Assembly: GCA_036500765.1 (NCBI GenBank)
Contig: DASYBM010000004.1
Coordinates: 186,001 to 250,000 of the forward strand
From: Candidatus Sulfotelmatobacter sp.
Lineage (GTDB): Bacteria; Acidobacteriota; Terriglobia; Terriglobales; Acidobacteriaceae
Direction: 5' to 3'
DNA length: 64,000 nucleotides
The notes below the pieces were generated by a model. It had not been told where the DNA came from. It saw only the letters and a program-made list of their open reading frames with translations, and searched no databases. This document shows, one piece after another, positions 1-8,146 of this stretch; position 1 is the stretch's first letter; each line of letters begins with the position of its first letter. The position numbers and the translations under genes are program-made.

Positions 1-498
1 CGCGTGCACGTGCTCAAGTCGTATCAGAAGCAACGGTTGACCAGCTTCATTGACCCAGAACTGGACCCGCAAGGCTCGGGGTACCAAGTTGAGCAATCCA
101 AGATTGCGGTCGGTTCCGGAGGCCTGTGGGGCGGGAAAGGCTCGCAAACACACGGCGCTTTCCTTCCAGTGCCGCAAACCGACTTCATTTTTGCCGCCTT
201 TTCCGAAGAACACGGATTCGTAGGCGCGCTCGGGGTTCTGCTGTTATACTTCGTTGTGCTGATGCGTTTGACCCAGAACGCGCAAACCGCCCCGGATCGG
301 GCGGGCACGTTCGTGGTAATGGGTGTGGTGGCTGTGCTTAGCTTCCATATCCTGGTCAATGTCGGCATGGTGGTTGGCTTCATGCCCGTCACCGGAATAC
401 CCCTGCCGCTGATGAGTTATGGTGGGTCTTCTGTACTGTTTATGTTCCTGGCGCTGGGGATGGTCATGAATGTTCGTATGCGCCGTTTCGTGAACTAG
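1..498 (+). CDS. rodA: Rod shape-determining protein RodA, C-terminal part (SEDS family)
   Basis: The reading frame is open from the first base, so only the last ~165 residues are present. RodA is the SEDS-family peptidoglycan glycosyltransferase of the elongasome, acting in the inner membrane with a class B PBP. The visible part has the periplasmic-loop signature (QRLTSF.DPE.DPQGSGYQ, then QSKIAVGSGG and TDFIFAAFSEEHGFVG), then hydrophobic helices and the closing LPLMSYGGSSV motif typical of SEDS proteins. RodA rather than FtsW is preferred because of the QRLTSF/DPQGSGYQ wording and the RNase G/E gene downstream; FtsW cannot be wholly excluded from a fragment. Confidence 0.9.
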   Translation, partial: RVHVLKSYQKQRLTSFIDPELDPQGSGYQVEQSKIAVGSGGLWGGKGSQTHGAFLPVPQTDFIFAAFSEEHGFVGALGVLLLYFVVLMRLTQNAQTAPDRAGTFVVMGVVAVLSFHILVNVGMVVGFMPVTGIPLPLMSYGGSSVLFMFLALGMVMNVRMRRFVN

Positions 499-947
499 CG
501 TGGTAAGCCGTTCAGGCCTAATCAGTTGCAGGAATGGTAAAAGCAGTTTTCGCTGCGTTCGCAGGCGCAGCCCCAAAATATCGAGCGCCCTCGCGTAAAG
601 GGGGCATTTTACCGGTTAGTCGAGCAGTAGAAGGCCGGGCAGGATTGAAGCTGAACAGTCAGCCGGGCAGGGAACGGCCCCCCGACCCAATTCGGGTCTG
701 AGAGTGCGGTCACAAACCCCGGCAGAAGTTAAAGCGATAAGTGCAAAAGATTCCCAAGCTTGTGCAGCGGACTCCGCAGAGAGAGCTAGGATCAGAACTC
801 TCCGTCTCAGTCTGTCCCCACGTCGGGGCAGCATCGCGACTGTCTTTGTTGTTGTCTTTTCAGTTCAATTCAATCCTCCCTCCACTTCCCTGACTCCACC
901 CCGGTGAAGCCCGCCCGGCTTAGTCGGCGCGGGACCGGAGTGTTTCA
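499..947 (+). other. Long intergenic leader upstream of RNase G/E
   Basis: About 450 bases lie between rodA and the RNase gene with no convincing reading frame. The stretch has several possible hairpins, for example GCAGCGGACTCCGC near 765 and TGTCCCC/GGGGCA at 813-830, and a weak GGAG ahead of the ATG at 948. In E. coli the RNase E gene has a long 5' UTR used for autoregulation; a similar role here is only an inference from length and position. No known riboswitch or tRNA was recognised. Confidence 0.4.
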
Positions 948-3941
948 ATGAACAAAGAACTGTTTGTCTCTTCTACTCCCCACGAAACCAAGGTGGGCCT
1001 GGTGGAAGACGATCTGCTCGCGGAAGTTTATTTAGAGCGCGAGAACGAGTACACCTTAGCTGGGTCCATCTACAAAGGCCGCGTCACGCGCGTGCTGCCC
1101 GGCATGCAGTCGGCCTTCGTCGACATCGGGCTGGAACGCGATGCCTTCCTCTACGTTTCCGACTTCATGGAACTGGAAGAGCATGACGACGATTTAACTG
1201 ACGTCGTCCCCGCAACCCGAAGCGTGCCGGATTTGCGCCAACGTACCGAAGTTGCCCCGGCCACCGGTGAATCCACCATTGCGGAGCCTATTTCGCAAAT
1301 CGATACCGAGGAAGGATCGTTCGAGGCCGACACCTTAGCTGAAGATGCGCCGGCGTCGTCGACCGGCGAGATCACCGAGCCTGGGAATGCCGCAGATACC
1401 CCAAGTCGCGATCGTGGAAACTGGCGCGGACGGCGTCGCCGTCGCGGCGGCCGTCGCGACGGACGCGACCGGGCTTCGGATCGAGCGCCGGAGCGAGGAT
1501 CGGAGCGCAGCCCCGATCGCGGAGTGGAGAGAACGCAAGAACGCCCGGCGGAGCGATTCGCCGACCGTGGTCAGGAATCGCGCTACGCGCGCCCCGTAGA
1601 GACCGCGCGGACAGATTCGGGCCGAAACCAGCCCGCTGGCCCGCCGCCGGGATACACGCCGATCATTTTGCCGGGTGAGTCGATTTCGAAATACCAGCGC
1701 TATGCGCAACCCGCGCCCGCGCCGCCCGTTCGAGAGCTATACCTCGAGGCCGCATCAGAAGCTTCGGTTGAACCCGTTTCACCACCGGCGCCCACCTTTC
1801 CTGAAGACGAGCCGATTTTCGCCGCTGCCGATTTAGTCGCGGAACCGCTACACGAGCAGCACGAAGACATCAACTCCGTCCACGAAGAGCAATCGGTCCA
1901 CAAAGAGGAAGAAGAGCGAGGGGAACATCTGGAACCGGTGGAGTCGGCCTCAACTTCCGCGGCGTGGAATCAGGAGTTCCGCGCACCCGAGCCGGCGATT
2001 ATCCCCGCGCTGGGTTGGCCCGGAGAGACTATCGCCGCCGTCGAACAGGAGCCGGTCAAGCCCGGTGAAGTAGAGCAGGAGGTAGAGTCCGACGAACTGC
2101 TCTCCGCGCGCAGCGATGAGACGGAGCATGATCATCTCGAGGATCGTCATCGCCACGATCTTCGTCACGATCATCGTCACGATCTTCGTCACGATCTTCG
2201 TCACGAGGAAATGCATCGCGAGGAACAAACTCCCATCTTCGCCGCTCCCGGCACCATGGAAGAAGAAACGATCGACGAAGAAGAAGCGGATACGGTGCCT
2301 TACGAGTCTTCCTCCGATGAAGGTTATGACGAGTTCGAAGAGGAGACCCAGGCCGCAGGTCAGCCCGCGCACATGCTTGGCGAGGCCCGCGAAGTAGTCT
2401 CCGAAATACACCAAGAGTCGATGGCGCACTCCGGCGAGGCGCATCCCGCGCAATCCGCTCCGGCAGAGCATGAGCACGAGGAAGACAGCGAAGAATTGGA
2501 ACTGGAAGAAGCGCAGGCCGAAGCCGAAGCTATGCTCGACGCCGAAGCCCGCGGCAACGGCACCGTCGATGCGCGTGTGGAAGTTCGGGCTCCGGCCGCA
2601 ACCGCCGGCTACACGCAACGCGGCCAACGCCCGCGTCCCGGCTATGATCGCGACCGCCAGGGCGGTGGTCCGCGTGATCGCCAGCGCCGTGGAGGCGGAG
2701 GAGGCCGCAACCGTTTCCGCCGCCGCGAGAACGCGCCGGTTCCTCTGATCAGCGATCTGCTCAAAGAAGGTCAGGAGATCCTGGTTCAGATTGCGAAGGA
2801 ACCCATCGGTAAAAAGGGCGCGCGCATCACCAGCCACATTGCGCTCCCGGGACGGTTTCTGGTTTACATGCCTACGGTGAATCACACCGGCGTTTCGCGC
2901 AAAATTTCTTCCGAGGAAGAGCGCCAGCGCTTGAAGCGAATTATTCTCAGCGAGCGCGAGAACGGGCACGGAGGTTTCATCGTCCGCACCGCGGCGCAGG
3001 CGGCCAGCGAAGAGGAACTCCGCGCCGACATTCGTTTCCTAAAAGGCTTGTGGCAGGACATCAAAACTCGCGCCGAAAGCTCGAAGCCGCCTGCGCTCAT
3101 CTACCACGATTTGAACGTGGTCGAGCGCGTGCTGCGCGACCAGGTCACCTCCGACTTCAGCGTGATCTGGGTCGACACCGAACCGGAATACGAGCGCGTG
3201 TTGCGCTTCTTCAACCGCTTTCAGCCGCAGATGGTCAAGCGGGTAAAGCTCTATACGAAAGAGACGCCGTTGTTCGAGCAATTCGGCCTGGCCGAAGAGA
3301 TGAATAAAGCGCTCAAGTCGAAAGTGTGGCTGAAGAGCGGCGGCTACATCGTGATCAACCAGACCGAAGCGCTGGTTGCCATCGACATCAACACCGGCAA
3401 GTATGTCGGTAAAACCGCGCGCCTCGAAGACACCATCGTCAAAACCAACGTTGACGCCATCAAAGAGATCGTGCGCCAGATTCGGCTGCGCGATCTGGGC
3501 GGCATCATCATCATCGACTTCATCGACATGGACGAGCGCCGCAACCGCCAGCGTGTGATGCAGGCCCTGGAAGAAGAACTTCGCCACGACCGGGCGCCGT
3601 CAAAAACCTTGCAATTTAATGATTTCGGCCTCGTCGCTATCACCCGCAAACGCGTGAAGCAATCGCTCGAACGCACCATTGGCGCGCCTTGCCCGTATTG
3701 CGAGTCGACCGGATACGTGAAGTCGGTCACCACAGTCTGCAACGAAATCTACGTCGAGATGCGGAAGATCGCGAAGCATCTGGAGCACGAAGACGTCATG
3801 CTGCGCGTGCATCCGGATGTGGCGAAAGAATTGAAATCGAACAACGGCCGCCTGCTGAACGAAATGGAAGAATTAACCAAGCGCACCATCATCGTGAAAA
3901 GCGACCCGGCGGTGCATCAACAGCAGTTCGATATCAACTGA
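948..3941 (+). CDS. rng: Ribonuclease G/E family endoribonuclease with a ~520-residue insertion in the S1 domain
   Basis: Endoribonuclease of rRNA maturation and mRNA decay, cytoplasmic. The N-terminal half of the S1 domain is clear (residues ~20-75, GSIYKGRVTRVLPGMQSAFVDI). It is then interrupted by about 520 low-complexity residues (~76-593): acidic stretches, Arg-rich blocks, an RHDL/RHDH repeat at ~402-420 and a Gly/Arg-rich end. The S1 fold resumes at ~594 with PLISDLLKEGQEILVQI. The catalytic DNase I-like region has the metal-binding aspartates (VAIDIN, ~D813; IIDFIDM, ~D857), and the zinc-link CPYC is at ~915-918. There is no long C-terminal degradosome tail after the catalytic core, so the disordered part sits inside S1 instead. 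Length 997 aa against ~490 for RNase G. A hairpin terminator follows. Confidence 0.95.
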   Translation: MNKELFVSSTPHETKVGLVEDDLLAEVYLERENEYTLAGSIYKGRVTRVLPGMQSAFVDIGLERDAFLYVSDFMELEEHDDDLTDVVPATRSVPDLRQRTEVAPATGESTIAEPISQIDTEEGSFEADTLAEDAPASSTGEITEPGNAADTPSRDRGNWRGRRRRRGGRRDGRDRASDRAPERGSERSPDRGVERTQERPAERFADRGQESRYARPVETARTDSGRNQPAGPPPGYTPIILPGESISKYQRYAQPAPAPPVRELYLEAASEASVEPVSPPAPTFPEDEPIFAAADLVAEPLHEQHEDINSVHEEQSVHKEEEERGEHLEPVESASTSAAWNQEFRAPEPAIIPALGWPGETIAAVEQEPVKPGEVEQEVESDELLSARSDETEHDHLEDRHRHDLRHDHRHDLRHDLRHEEMHREEQTPIFAAPGTMEEETIDEEEADTVPYESSSDEGYDEFEEETQAAGQPAHMLGEAREVVSEIHQESMAHSGEAHPAQSAPAEHEHEEDSEELELEEAQAEAEAMLDAEARGNGTVDARVEVRAPAATAGYTQRGQRPRPGYDRDRQGGGPRDRQRRGGGGGRNRFRRRENAPVPLISDLLKEGQEILVQIAKEPIGKKGARITSHIALPGRFLVYMPTVNHTGVSRKISSEEERQRLKRIILSERENGHGGFIVRTAAQAASEEELRADIRFLKGLWQDIKTRAESSKPPALIYHDLNVVERVLRDQVTSDFSVIWVDTEPEYERVLRFFNRFQPQMVKRVKLYTKETPLFEQFGLAEEMNKALKSKVWLKSGGYIVINQTEALVAIDINTGKYVGKTARLEDTIVKTNVDAIKEIVRQIRLRDLGGIIIIDFIDMDERRNRQRVMQALEEELRHDRAPSKTLQFNDFGLVAITRKRVKQSLERTIGAPCPYCESTGYVKSVTTVCNEIYVEMRKIAKHLEHEDVMLRVHPDVAKELKSNNGRLLNEMEELTKRTIIVKSDPAVHQQQFDIN
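2151..2206 (+). repeat. 12-bp tandem repeat encoding an RHDL/RHDH tract in the RNase insertion
   Basis: Units close to CGTCACGATCTT are repeated about four and a half times in frame. Each unit encodes Arg-His-Asp-Leu or Arg-His-Asp-His, giving a His/Asp/Arg-rich segment in the disordered insertion of the RNase. Such a tract could bind metal or expand and contract by slippage; neither is shown by the sequence. Confidence 0.8.
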
Positions 3942-3966
3942 GCTGTCAGCTTTTAGCTGCTGGCTT

Positions 3967-3996
3967 AAAGGACGGGCAAAATCGCTCGTCCTTTTC
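3967..3996 (+). terminator. Rho-independent terminator after the RNase G/E gene
   Basis: AAAGGACG and CGTCCTTT form an 8-bp stem (3967-3974 with 3987-3994) around a 12-base loop, ending in a short T-rich run. It lies 26 bases after the stop codon. Confidence 0.7.
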
Positions 3997-4084
3997 CATT
4001 GGTCTAAATGCGGGTATGTTTTACTCGGGGAGAGAGCGAACCTGCTAGCGTCTCTCAGAGCTGAAAGGGAGACTTCCCAATCAA

Positions 4085-4417
4085 ATGAAACTACCAATGT
4101 CGCCAGAACATTTCAGTAATCCGTGGAAGGCGGTAGAGGACTTGGGACAGAGAGAAGCAATCGCCATATACAAGGCGGAGGTAGAACCAATATATCGCGA
4201 TGATTTGCGACCGTATCCCAAGGACTGGATTTGGCGCAAGTTCATAAAGTACGCGGAAGCTCGCGGCATTTGTAATTTGTGCAAGAAACACGGACGCTTT
4301 GAGGATATGAATGCGCACCACCTAGACCGCTCGACGCACGCACTCAGCAATTTGGAGGTTTTGCACGAGTGGCCCTGCCATCGCGAAGATCAGCACCCGG
4401 AAAGAAGGAAGCGGTAG
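4085..4417 (+). CDS. Small HNH-type nuclease domain protein
   Basis: A 110-residue protein. The C-terminal half has a CNLC pair near residue 62, an AHHLDRSTHALSNL core and a final CH..DQHP, matching the zinc-supported HNH layout (Cys pair, His-His, Asn-Leu, Cys-His). The N-terminal half has no recognisable domain. HNH proteins act on DNA in restriction, intron homing or phage functions; this one has no methylase or phage gene adjacent, and its role is unknown. The next gene starts about 75 bases later. AAGGGAG at 4063-4070 is a possible but distant ribosome site; ATG at 4100 is an alternative start. Confidence 0.6.
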   Translation: MKLPMSPEHFSNPWKAVEDLGQREAIAIYKAEVEPIYRDDLRPYPKDWIWRKFIKYAEARGICNLCKKHGRFEDMNAHHLDRSTHALSNLEVLHEWPCHREDQHPERRKR

Positions 4418-4491
4418 CCATCAGTTCCTTCCGCGTATTCACCCAGCGCAGTGTAAGATTGATCGGGAGACTGACCGAGAGACAATCCGCG

Positions 4492-4800
4492 ATGAACCGC
4501 CTGATTGAGGAAAAACGTGACGAGATTGAGCGCGTGTGCCGGCGCCATGGCGTCCGCCGCATCGAACTCTTCGGTTCGGCCAACGGACCCGGCTTCGATC
4601 CTGCCCACAGCGATCTGGACTTCCTGGTAACGTTCCGGGAACTCGAGTTCAACCAATATGCCGACGCCTACTTCGGACTGCTGGAGGACTTGCAGGCAGT
4701 ATTCGGCCGTCCCGTGGATTTGGTAGTCACCTCCGCAATTCAGAACCCATACTTCCGGCAGGCGGTAGAATCGAGCCGCACGCTGGTTTATGCGGATTGA
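4492..4800 (+). CDS. mntA: MntA-type nucleotidyltransferase antitoxin
   Basis: A 102-residue minimal nucleotidyltransferase. The active site is visible as FGS at 27-29 followed by DLD at 41-43, the GS-x(11)-DxD pattern of MNT proteins. In characterised MntA/HepT pairs this enzyme transfers AMP to a tyrosine of the HEPN toxin and so inactivates it. The gene overlaps the following HEPN gene by 11 bases, which supports translational coupling and a toxin-antitoxin role. The frame is open further upstream to 4369, but that would overlap the HNH gene; the ATG at 4492 begins the conserved N-terminal helix. Confidence 0.85.
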   Translation: MNRLIEEKRDEIERVCRRHGVRRIELFGSANGPGFDPAHSDLDFLVTFRELEFNQYADAYFGLLEDLQAVFGRPVDLVVTSAIQNPYFRQAVESSRTLVYAD

Positions 4801-5152
4801 ATCGAAGAAGTATCTCTACGATATGAGCCGCGCGTCCGCGCTGGCGTTGGAATTCACTCGAGGCAAGAGCTTCGCCGACTATGAATCCGATGCCATGTTG
4901 CGCTCGGCGGTGGAGCGGCAACTGGAGATCGTTGGCGAGGCCCTGGCACAGTTGGCCCGGATTGATCCTGCCACTGCTTCTCGGGTGAGCGAGTATCGGC
5001 GCATCATCGCCTTCCGAAATATTCTCATCCATGGCTATGCCGAAATCGATCATCGAATTGTCTGGAACGTTTTGGAACTGAAACTGCCGATTGTCTACCG
5101 TGAGGCGGAAGGCTTTCTCCAGGAGGTAGAAGACAAGGGAACGGGAGCATGA
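4790..5152 (+). CDS. hepT: HepT-like HEPN RNase toxin (DUF86)
   Basis: A 120-residue helical HEPN protein. The RNase motif is RNILIHGY at residues 76-83: Arg76, His81 and Tyr83 fit the R-x4-H-x-Y pattern. The tyrosine is the residue modified by MntA in studied pairs. It overlaps mntA by 11 bases and the following HTH gene by 4 bases (ATGA), so the three form one translationally coupled unit. Toxin activity is inferred from family and context. Confidence 0.85.
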   Translation: MRIESKKYLYDMSRASALALEFTRGKSFADYESDAMLRSAVERQLEIVGEALAQLARIDPATASRVSEYRRIIAFRNILIHGYAEIDHRIVWNVLELKLPIVYREAEGFLQEVEDKGTGA

Positions 5153-5430
5153 AAAAAAAGAATATAGGTTCAGCCTTCGACAGTTGGCTCTGCGAAGAAG
5201 GCATCTACGAGAGGGTCACTGCAACGGCGATCAAACGCGTTGTCGCCCGCCAGGTGGAGGCTGCGATGCAGCAGAAGGGCTTGACCAAGGTTGAAATGGC
5301 CCGGGGGATGCGCACCAGTCGTGCCGCTCTCGACCGACTTCTCGATCCTGAGAACGATGCCCTGACCCTGAGCACACTGCAAAAAGCCGCTGCCCTCGTT
5401 GGCCGCCAGGTTCGGGTGGAGTTGGTTTAG
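5149..5430 (+). CDS. XRE-type HTH regulator fused in operon to MntA-HepT
   Basis: A 93-residue protein with an alpha-helical N-terminus and an XRE-like helix-turn-helix (about residues 42-75: GLTKVEMARGMRTSRAALDR, then LSTLQKAAALVG). It resembles the HTH antitoxins usually paired with RelE/HigB-like toxins, but no such toxin is next to it. The start ATG overlaps the hepT stop by 4 bases, with GGGAGC just upstream as ribosome site. It may be a transcriptional autoregulator of the MntA-HepT operon, or an orphan antitoxin picked up by it. Confidence 0.75.
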   Translation: MKKKNIGSAFDSWLCEEGIYERVTATAIKRVVARQVEAAMQQKGLTKVEMARGMRTSRAALDRLLDPENDALTLSTLQKAAALVGRQVRVELV

Positions 5431-5467
5431 CAAAGGAAAATTCAGGCTTTTGGACGAATCGTGCGGC

Positions 5468-6991
5468 CTAGCCGGCCACATTGGCCAGCGTCTTTACCGC
5501 GATATCCGCGTGATTGCGCAGCTTCTGCGCGGATTCGTGGATGGCTCGGGCTGCCGCGCCAGCGCCATTCTGTTCGGCCGTGCGGATGACGCTGCCCGCG
5601 TCCTCGGCGGTGGTGCCGGCCATATCGAGCAGAACGACCACGGCGTCGGCGTGCAGCTTCCATACCGATGACATCTTCTGGCTGCGTTTCAGTTCTTCCA
5701 ACTCGGTGCTGATGCGGCCCGAAATCGAGACCATCCGGATGAGCGTGCGCGCCACGTCCGCGCGCAGACTTTTCTCTTCGAGATACGAAGCGCTGTAAGC
5801 GTCCGCCTCCGCCGTTGTCAGAGTCAAATTAAAGAAGCGCATGGGTACCACTTGACGATACTTTGGATCGGCGACGCGCACGAAGACGCGAATCGACTCC
5901 TCGACCCGGCGAAGTTTACCCTCTTCCGCCGAGATTTGTTGCGCCGTAACCGCCGGTGGCTGGAACACCGCGGCCGCAGGAGTCTTGGCGGCGGTTTTAG
6001 CTACTCTGGCCGCTTTGGCTGCCGCACCCGCACCGCCCGCGGAGTGCGATATTTGTGCGGCCGAAGTCAGCAACGACCGCCGAATCGGCGGACGCCGGTC
6101 CAATTCCTTCTTGAGCTTCGACACGCGGCGAAATTTCTCGAATGTGCTGCCGTAATCGGCTTCCAGCAATTGCTTCTCTTCAATCGCAGCCACGTGATCG
6201 ACCGTCACTTCCACGCCATCGACCGTGGTCAAGATCGTTCCGCCCATTTCTTCGAGGGCCTGTCCGAAGGTTTTGATTTCGGTGAGCGCCTTGGCGAACA
6301 ACTCGTCGAACTGTTTTCCGAAATTGGCGTTGTAGGCGGACACCGTGGCCAATACACCGGGATGATAAAACGACGAATCCAGCCATTGTTTCAGTTCGCG
6401 CACGCGGCCGATAACGCCGGAATCGATAAGGGTATTGAAGTCGCGAAAGCGCGCAATTTCCTCGCGCATCGGATCAAACCGCCGCAGTAATTGCACGTGC
6501 TCTTCCGGCAGCGAAGGTACGTCGGAGTCGGCCAGAATTTCAATCAGCGCAATCTCGAAAGGCGAGAGCGGCAGCGCACCGTCGAGCCCGTAGCCAGTCT
6601 GTTCCCATTGCCCGGGCACGCGCGGATGACGATAAAGAAACGTTGCAATCAGATCGGTTTTGTCGCGGTTCACGTCGCTGGGTTCGCGACGCCGCACAAA
6701 ATATCGCAGCAGAGCCTCGGCTACTTCAGAATCCGTGTCGGGAGTCAGCGCCTGGCGCACCATCGCCGGCGTGATGGCCATATCCAGGAGATGCAGCCAG
6801 CGATACATCCGGGAAAGCGTCGTCGGTAGTTCGCGCTCGGAATGGCGCAGCGCATCCTCGTCGAGGCCGCTCGGAATGGGGACATCCCCGCCGAGCGCGT
6901 CCCGCATGAGCTTCTGATAGAAGCCCTGGACGGTCGCCAGAATGGCTAATTCAAACCGAAGATCTTCGGCCAAACGTGCCCCCGAGAGCAA
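5468..6991 (-). CDS. Conserved protein of unknown function (507 aa)
   Basis: A soluble protein with no signal peptide or membrane segment and no motif I recognise. It appears mostly helical. An Ala/Lys-rich linker (~residues 315-345) separates a larger N-terminal part from a helical C-terminal part. The start is TTG at 6991, chosen because AGAAGG lies seven bases before it and the frame has no convincing upstream ATG. It converges on the XRE gene (38 bases apart) and is divided from purU by about 140 bases, so it is probably monocistronic. Confidence 0.7.
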   Translation of the reverse strand: MLSGARLAEDLRFELAILATVQGFYQKLMRDALGGDVPIPSGLDEDALRHSERELPTTLSRMYRWLHLLDMAITPAMVRQALTPDTDSEVAEALLRYFVRRREPSDVNRDKTDLIATFLYRHPRVPGQWEQTGYGLDGALPLSPFEIALIEILADSDVPSLPEEHVQLLRRFDPMREEIARFRDFNTLIDSGVIGRVRELKQWLDSSFYHPGVLATVSAYNANFGKQFDELFAKALTEIKTFGQALEEMGGTILTTVDGVEVTVDHVAAIEEKQLLEADYGSTFEKFRRVSKLKKELDRRPPIRRSLLTSAAQISHSAGGAGAAAKAARVAKTAAKTPAAAVFQPPAVTAQQISAEEGKLRRVEESIRVFVRVADPKYRQVVPMRFFNLTLTTAEADAYSASYLEEKSLRADVARTLIRMVSISGRISTELEELKRSQKMSSVWKLHADAVVVLLDMAGTTAEDAGSVIRTAEQNGAGAAARAIHESAQKLRNHADIAVKTLANVAG

Positions 6992-7132
6992 GAAGTTACC
7001 TTCTGAAACTTTACTAATGTCTAAGTAAAGACGAAAGGTTACTTTTGGTGCAAGTTACTACTGGAGCGGCACTCTCACGCGGCGAAAGAGGCGCGCAGAA
7101 GTTCATGGACTTCCGCGGCAGAAGCGGTGCAT

Positions 7133-7999
7133 TCAGAAGACAACCGTTTTGTTGCCATAAAGGAGTACGCGATTTTCCACGTGCAAACGCACGGCCCGGG
7201 AGAGTACGACTTTTTCCAAATCGCGGCCTTTGCGGATGAGATCTTGGACGGTATCGCGATGCGATACTCGGACGACATCCTGCTCGATGATCGGCCCGTC
7301 GTCGAGCACTTCGGTGACGTAATGGCTGGTGGCGCCGATTAATTTCACCCCGCGCTCGAATGCCTGATGGTAGGGCCGCGCGCCCACAAACGCCGGCAGG
7401 AAAGAGTGATGAATATTAATAATTCTTTGCGGGTAACCATTCACGAACTCGTTCGAAAGAATTTGCATGTAGCGCGCCAGCACCATGAAGTCCGGCTTCT
7501 GCTCGTCGATGAGAGCCTGAATCCTGGCCTCGGCCTGACTCTTGTTGTCTTTCGTCACCGGAACAACCGCATAGGGAATCTTGTAGAAGTCGGCGATCGC
7601 CTGATTATCGGTGTGATTGGAAATAATTAGAGGAATGTCGCAGGCCAGCTCTCCAGACTTGTGTCGATAGAGCAGATCGACCAGGCAGTGATCGTACTTC
7701 GAAACCAGAATGATCATGCGCTGCCGCTGCGACGACTGCGCCAGCCGCCAATTCATCTGAAACTTTTCAGCGATAGGAGAGAAATGTTTGCCGAAATCGA
7801 CGAGGTCTTTGTCGCTGAGATCAATGTCGAAGTCTTTAGGGTCGAACTCCACCCGCATCAGAAACAGCCCGGATTCTTCGTCGGCGTGCTCGTCCGCGTG
7901 CAGGATGTTGCCGTTGTGCCGGTAGACGAAGTCGGCGATAGTCGCGACCTCGCCCTTGCGGTCAGGGCACGAGATGAGCAGGATGGCGGAGGGTTTCAT
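7133..7999 (-). CDS. purU: Formyltetrahydrofolate deformylase
   Basis: Hydrolyses 10-formyl-THF to formate and THF, balancing the one-carbon pool and, in bacteria, feeding formate to PurT. The N-terminal ACT domain starts at once (ILLISCPDRKGEVATI), followed by the formyltransferase catalytic domain with NIHHSFLPAF, the PYHQAFERGVKLIGAT segment and DDGPIIEQD, which holds the catalytic Asp. The frame is open 37 codons upstream (to 8110), but ATG at 7999 gives the usual 288-residue length with the ACT domain at the N-terminus. No strong ribosome site is seen. It lies divergent from the secreted-protein gene at 8147. Confidence 0.95.
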   Translation of the reverse strand: MKPSAILLISCPDRKGEVATIADFVYRHNGNILHADEHADEESGLFLMRVEFDPKDFDIDLSDKDLVDFGKHFSPIAEKFQMNWRLAQSSQRQRMIILVSKYDHCLVDLLYRHKSGELACDIPLIISNHTDNQAIADFYKIPYAVVPVTKDNKSQAEARIQALIDEQKPDFMVLARYMQILSNEFVNGYPQRIINIHHSFLPAFVGARPYHQAFERGVKLIGATSHYVTEVLDDGPIIEQDVVRVSHRDTVQDLIRKGRDLEKVVLSRAVRLHVENRVLLYGNKTVVF

Positions 8000-8146
8000 A
8001 AAGTAACTAAGGGAGTTTACCAGTGCCCGCTCAGTTCCCGAGTGATGACTATGGTCTTTAGGCTCCGTGACCAGGGTCATCTGGCAAGAAAAAATCGCGC
8101 AAACTACCATCTCACCAAGACCCAGCCGCCCGAGTCGAATTCGCCC

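Noticed and set aside
2151-2206. CRISPR-like array
   Set aside because: The 12-bp units have no spacers and are in frame within a coding gene.
1950-2969. Long open frame on the minus strand inside the RNase gene
   Set aside because: It is the antisense of the low-complexity insertion, whose biased codons keep several frames open; the product shows no domain.
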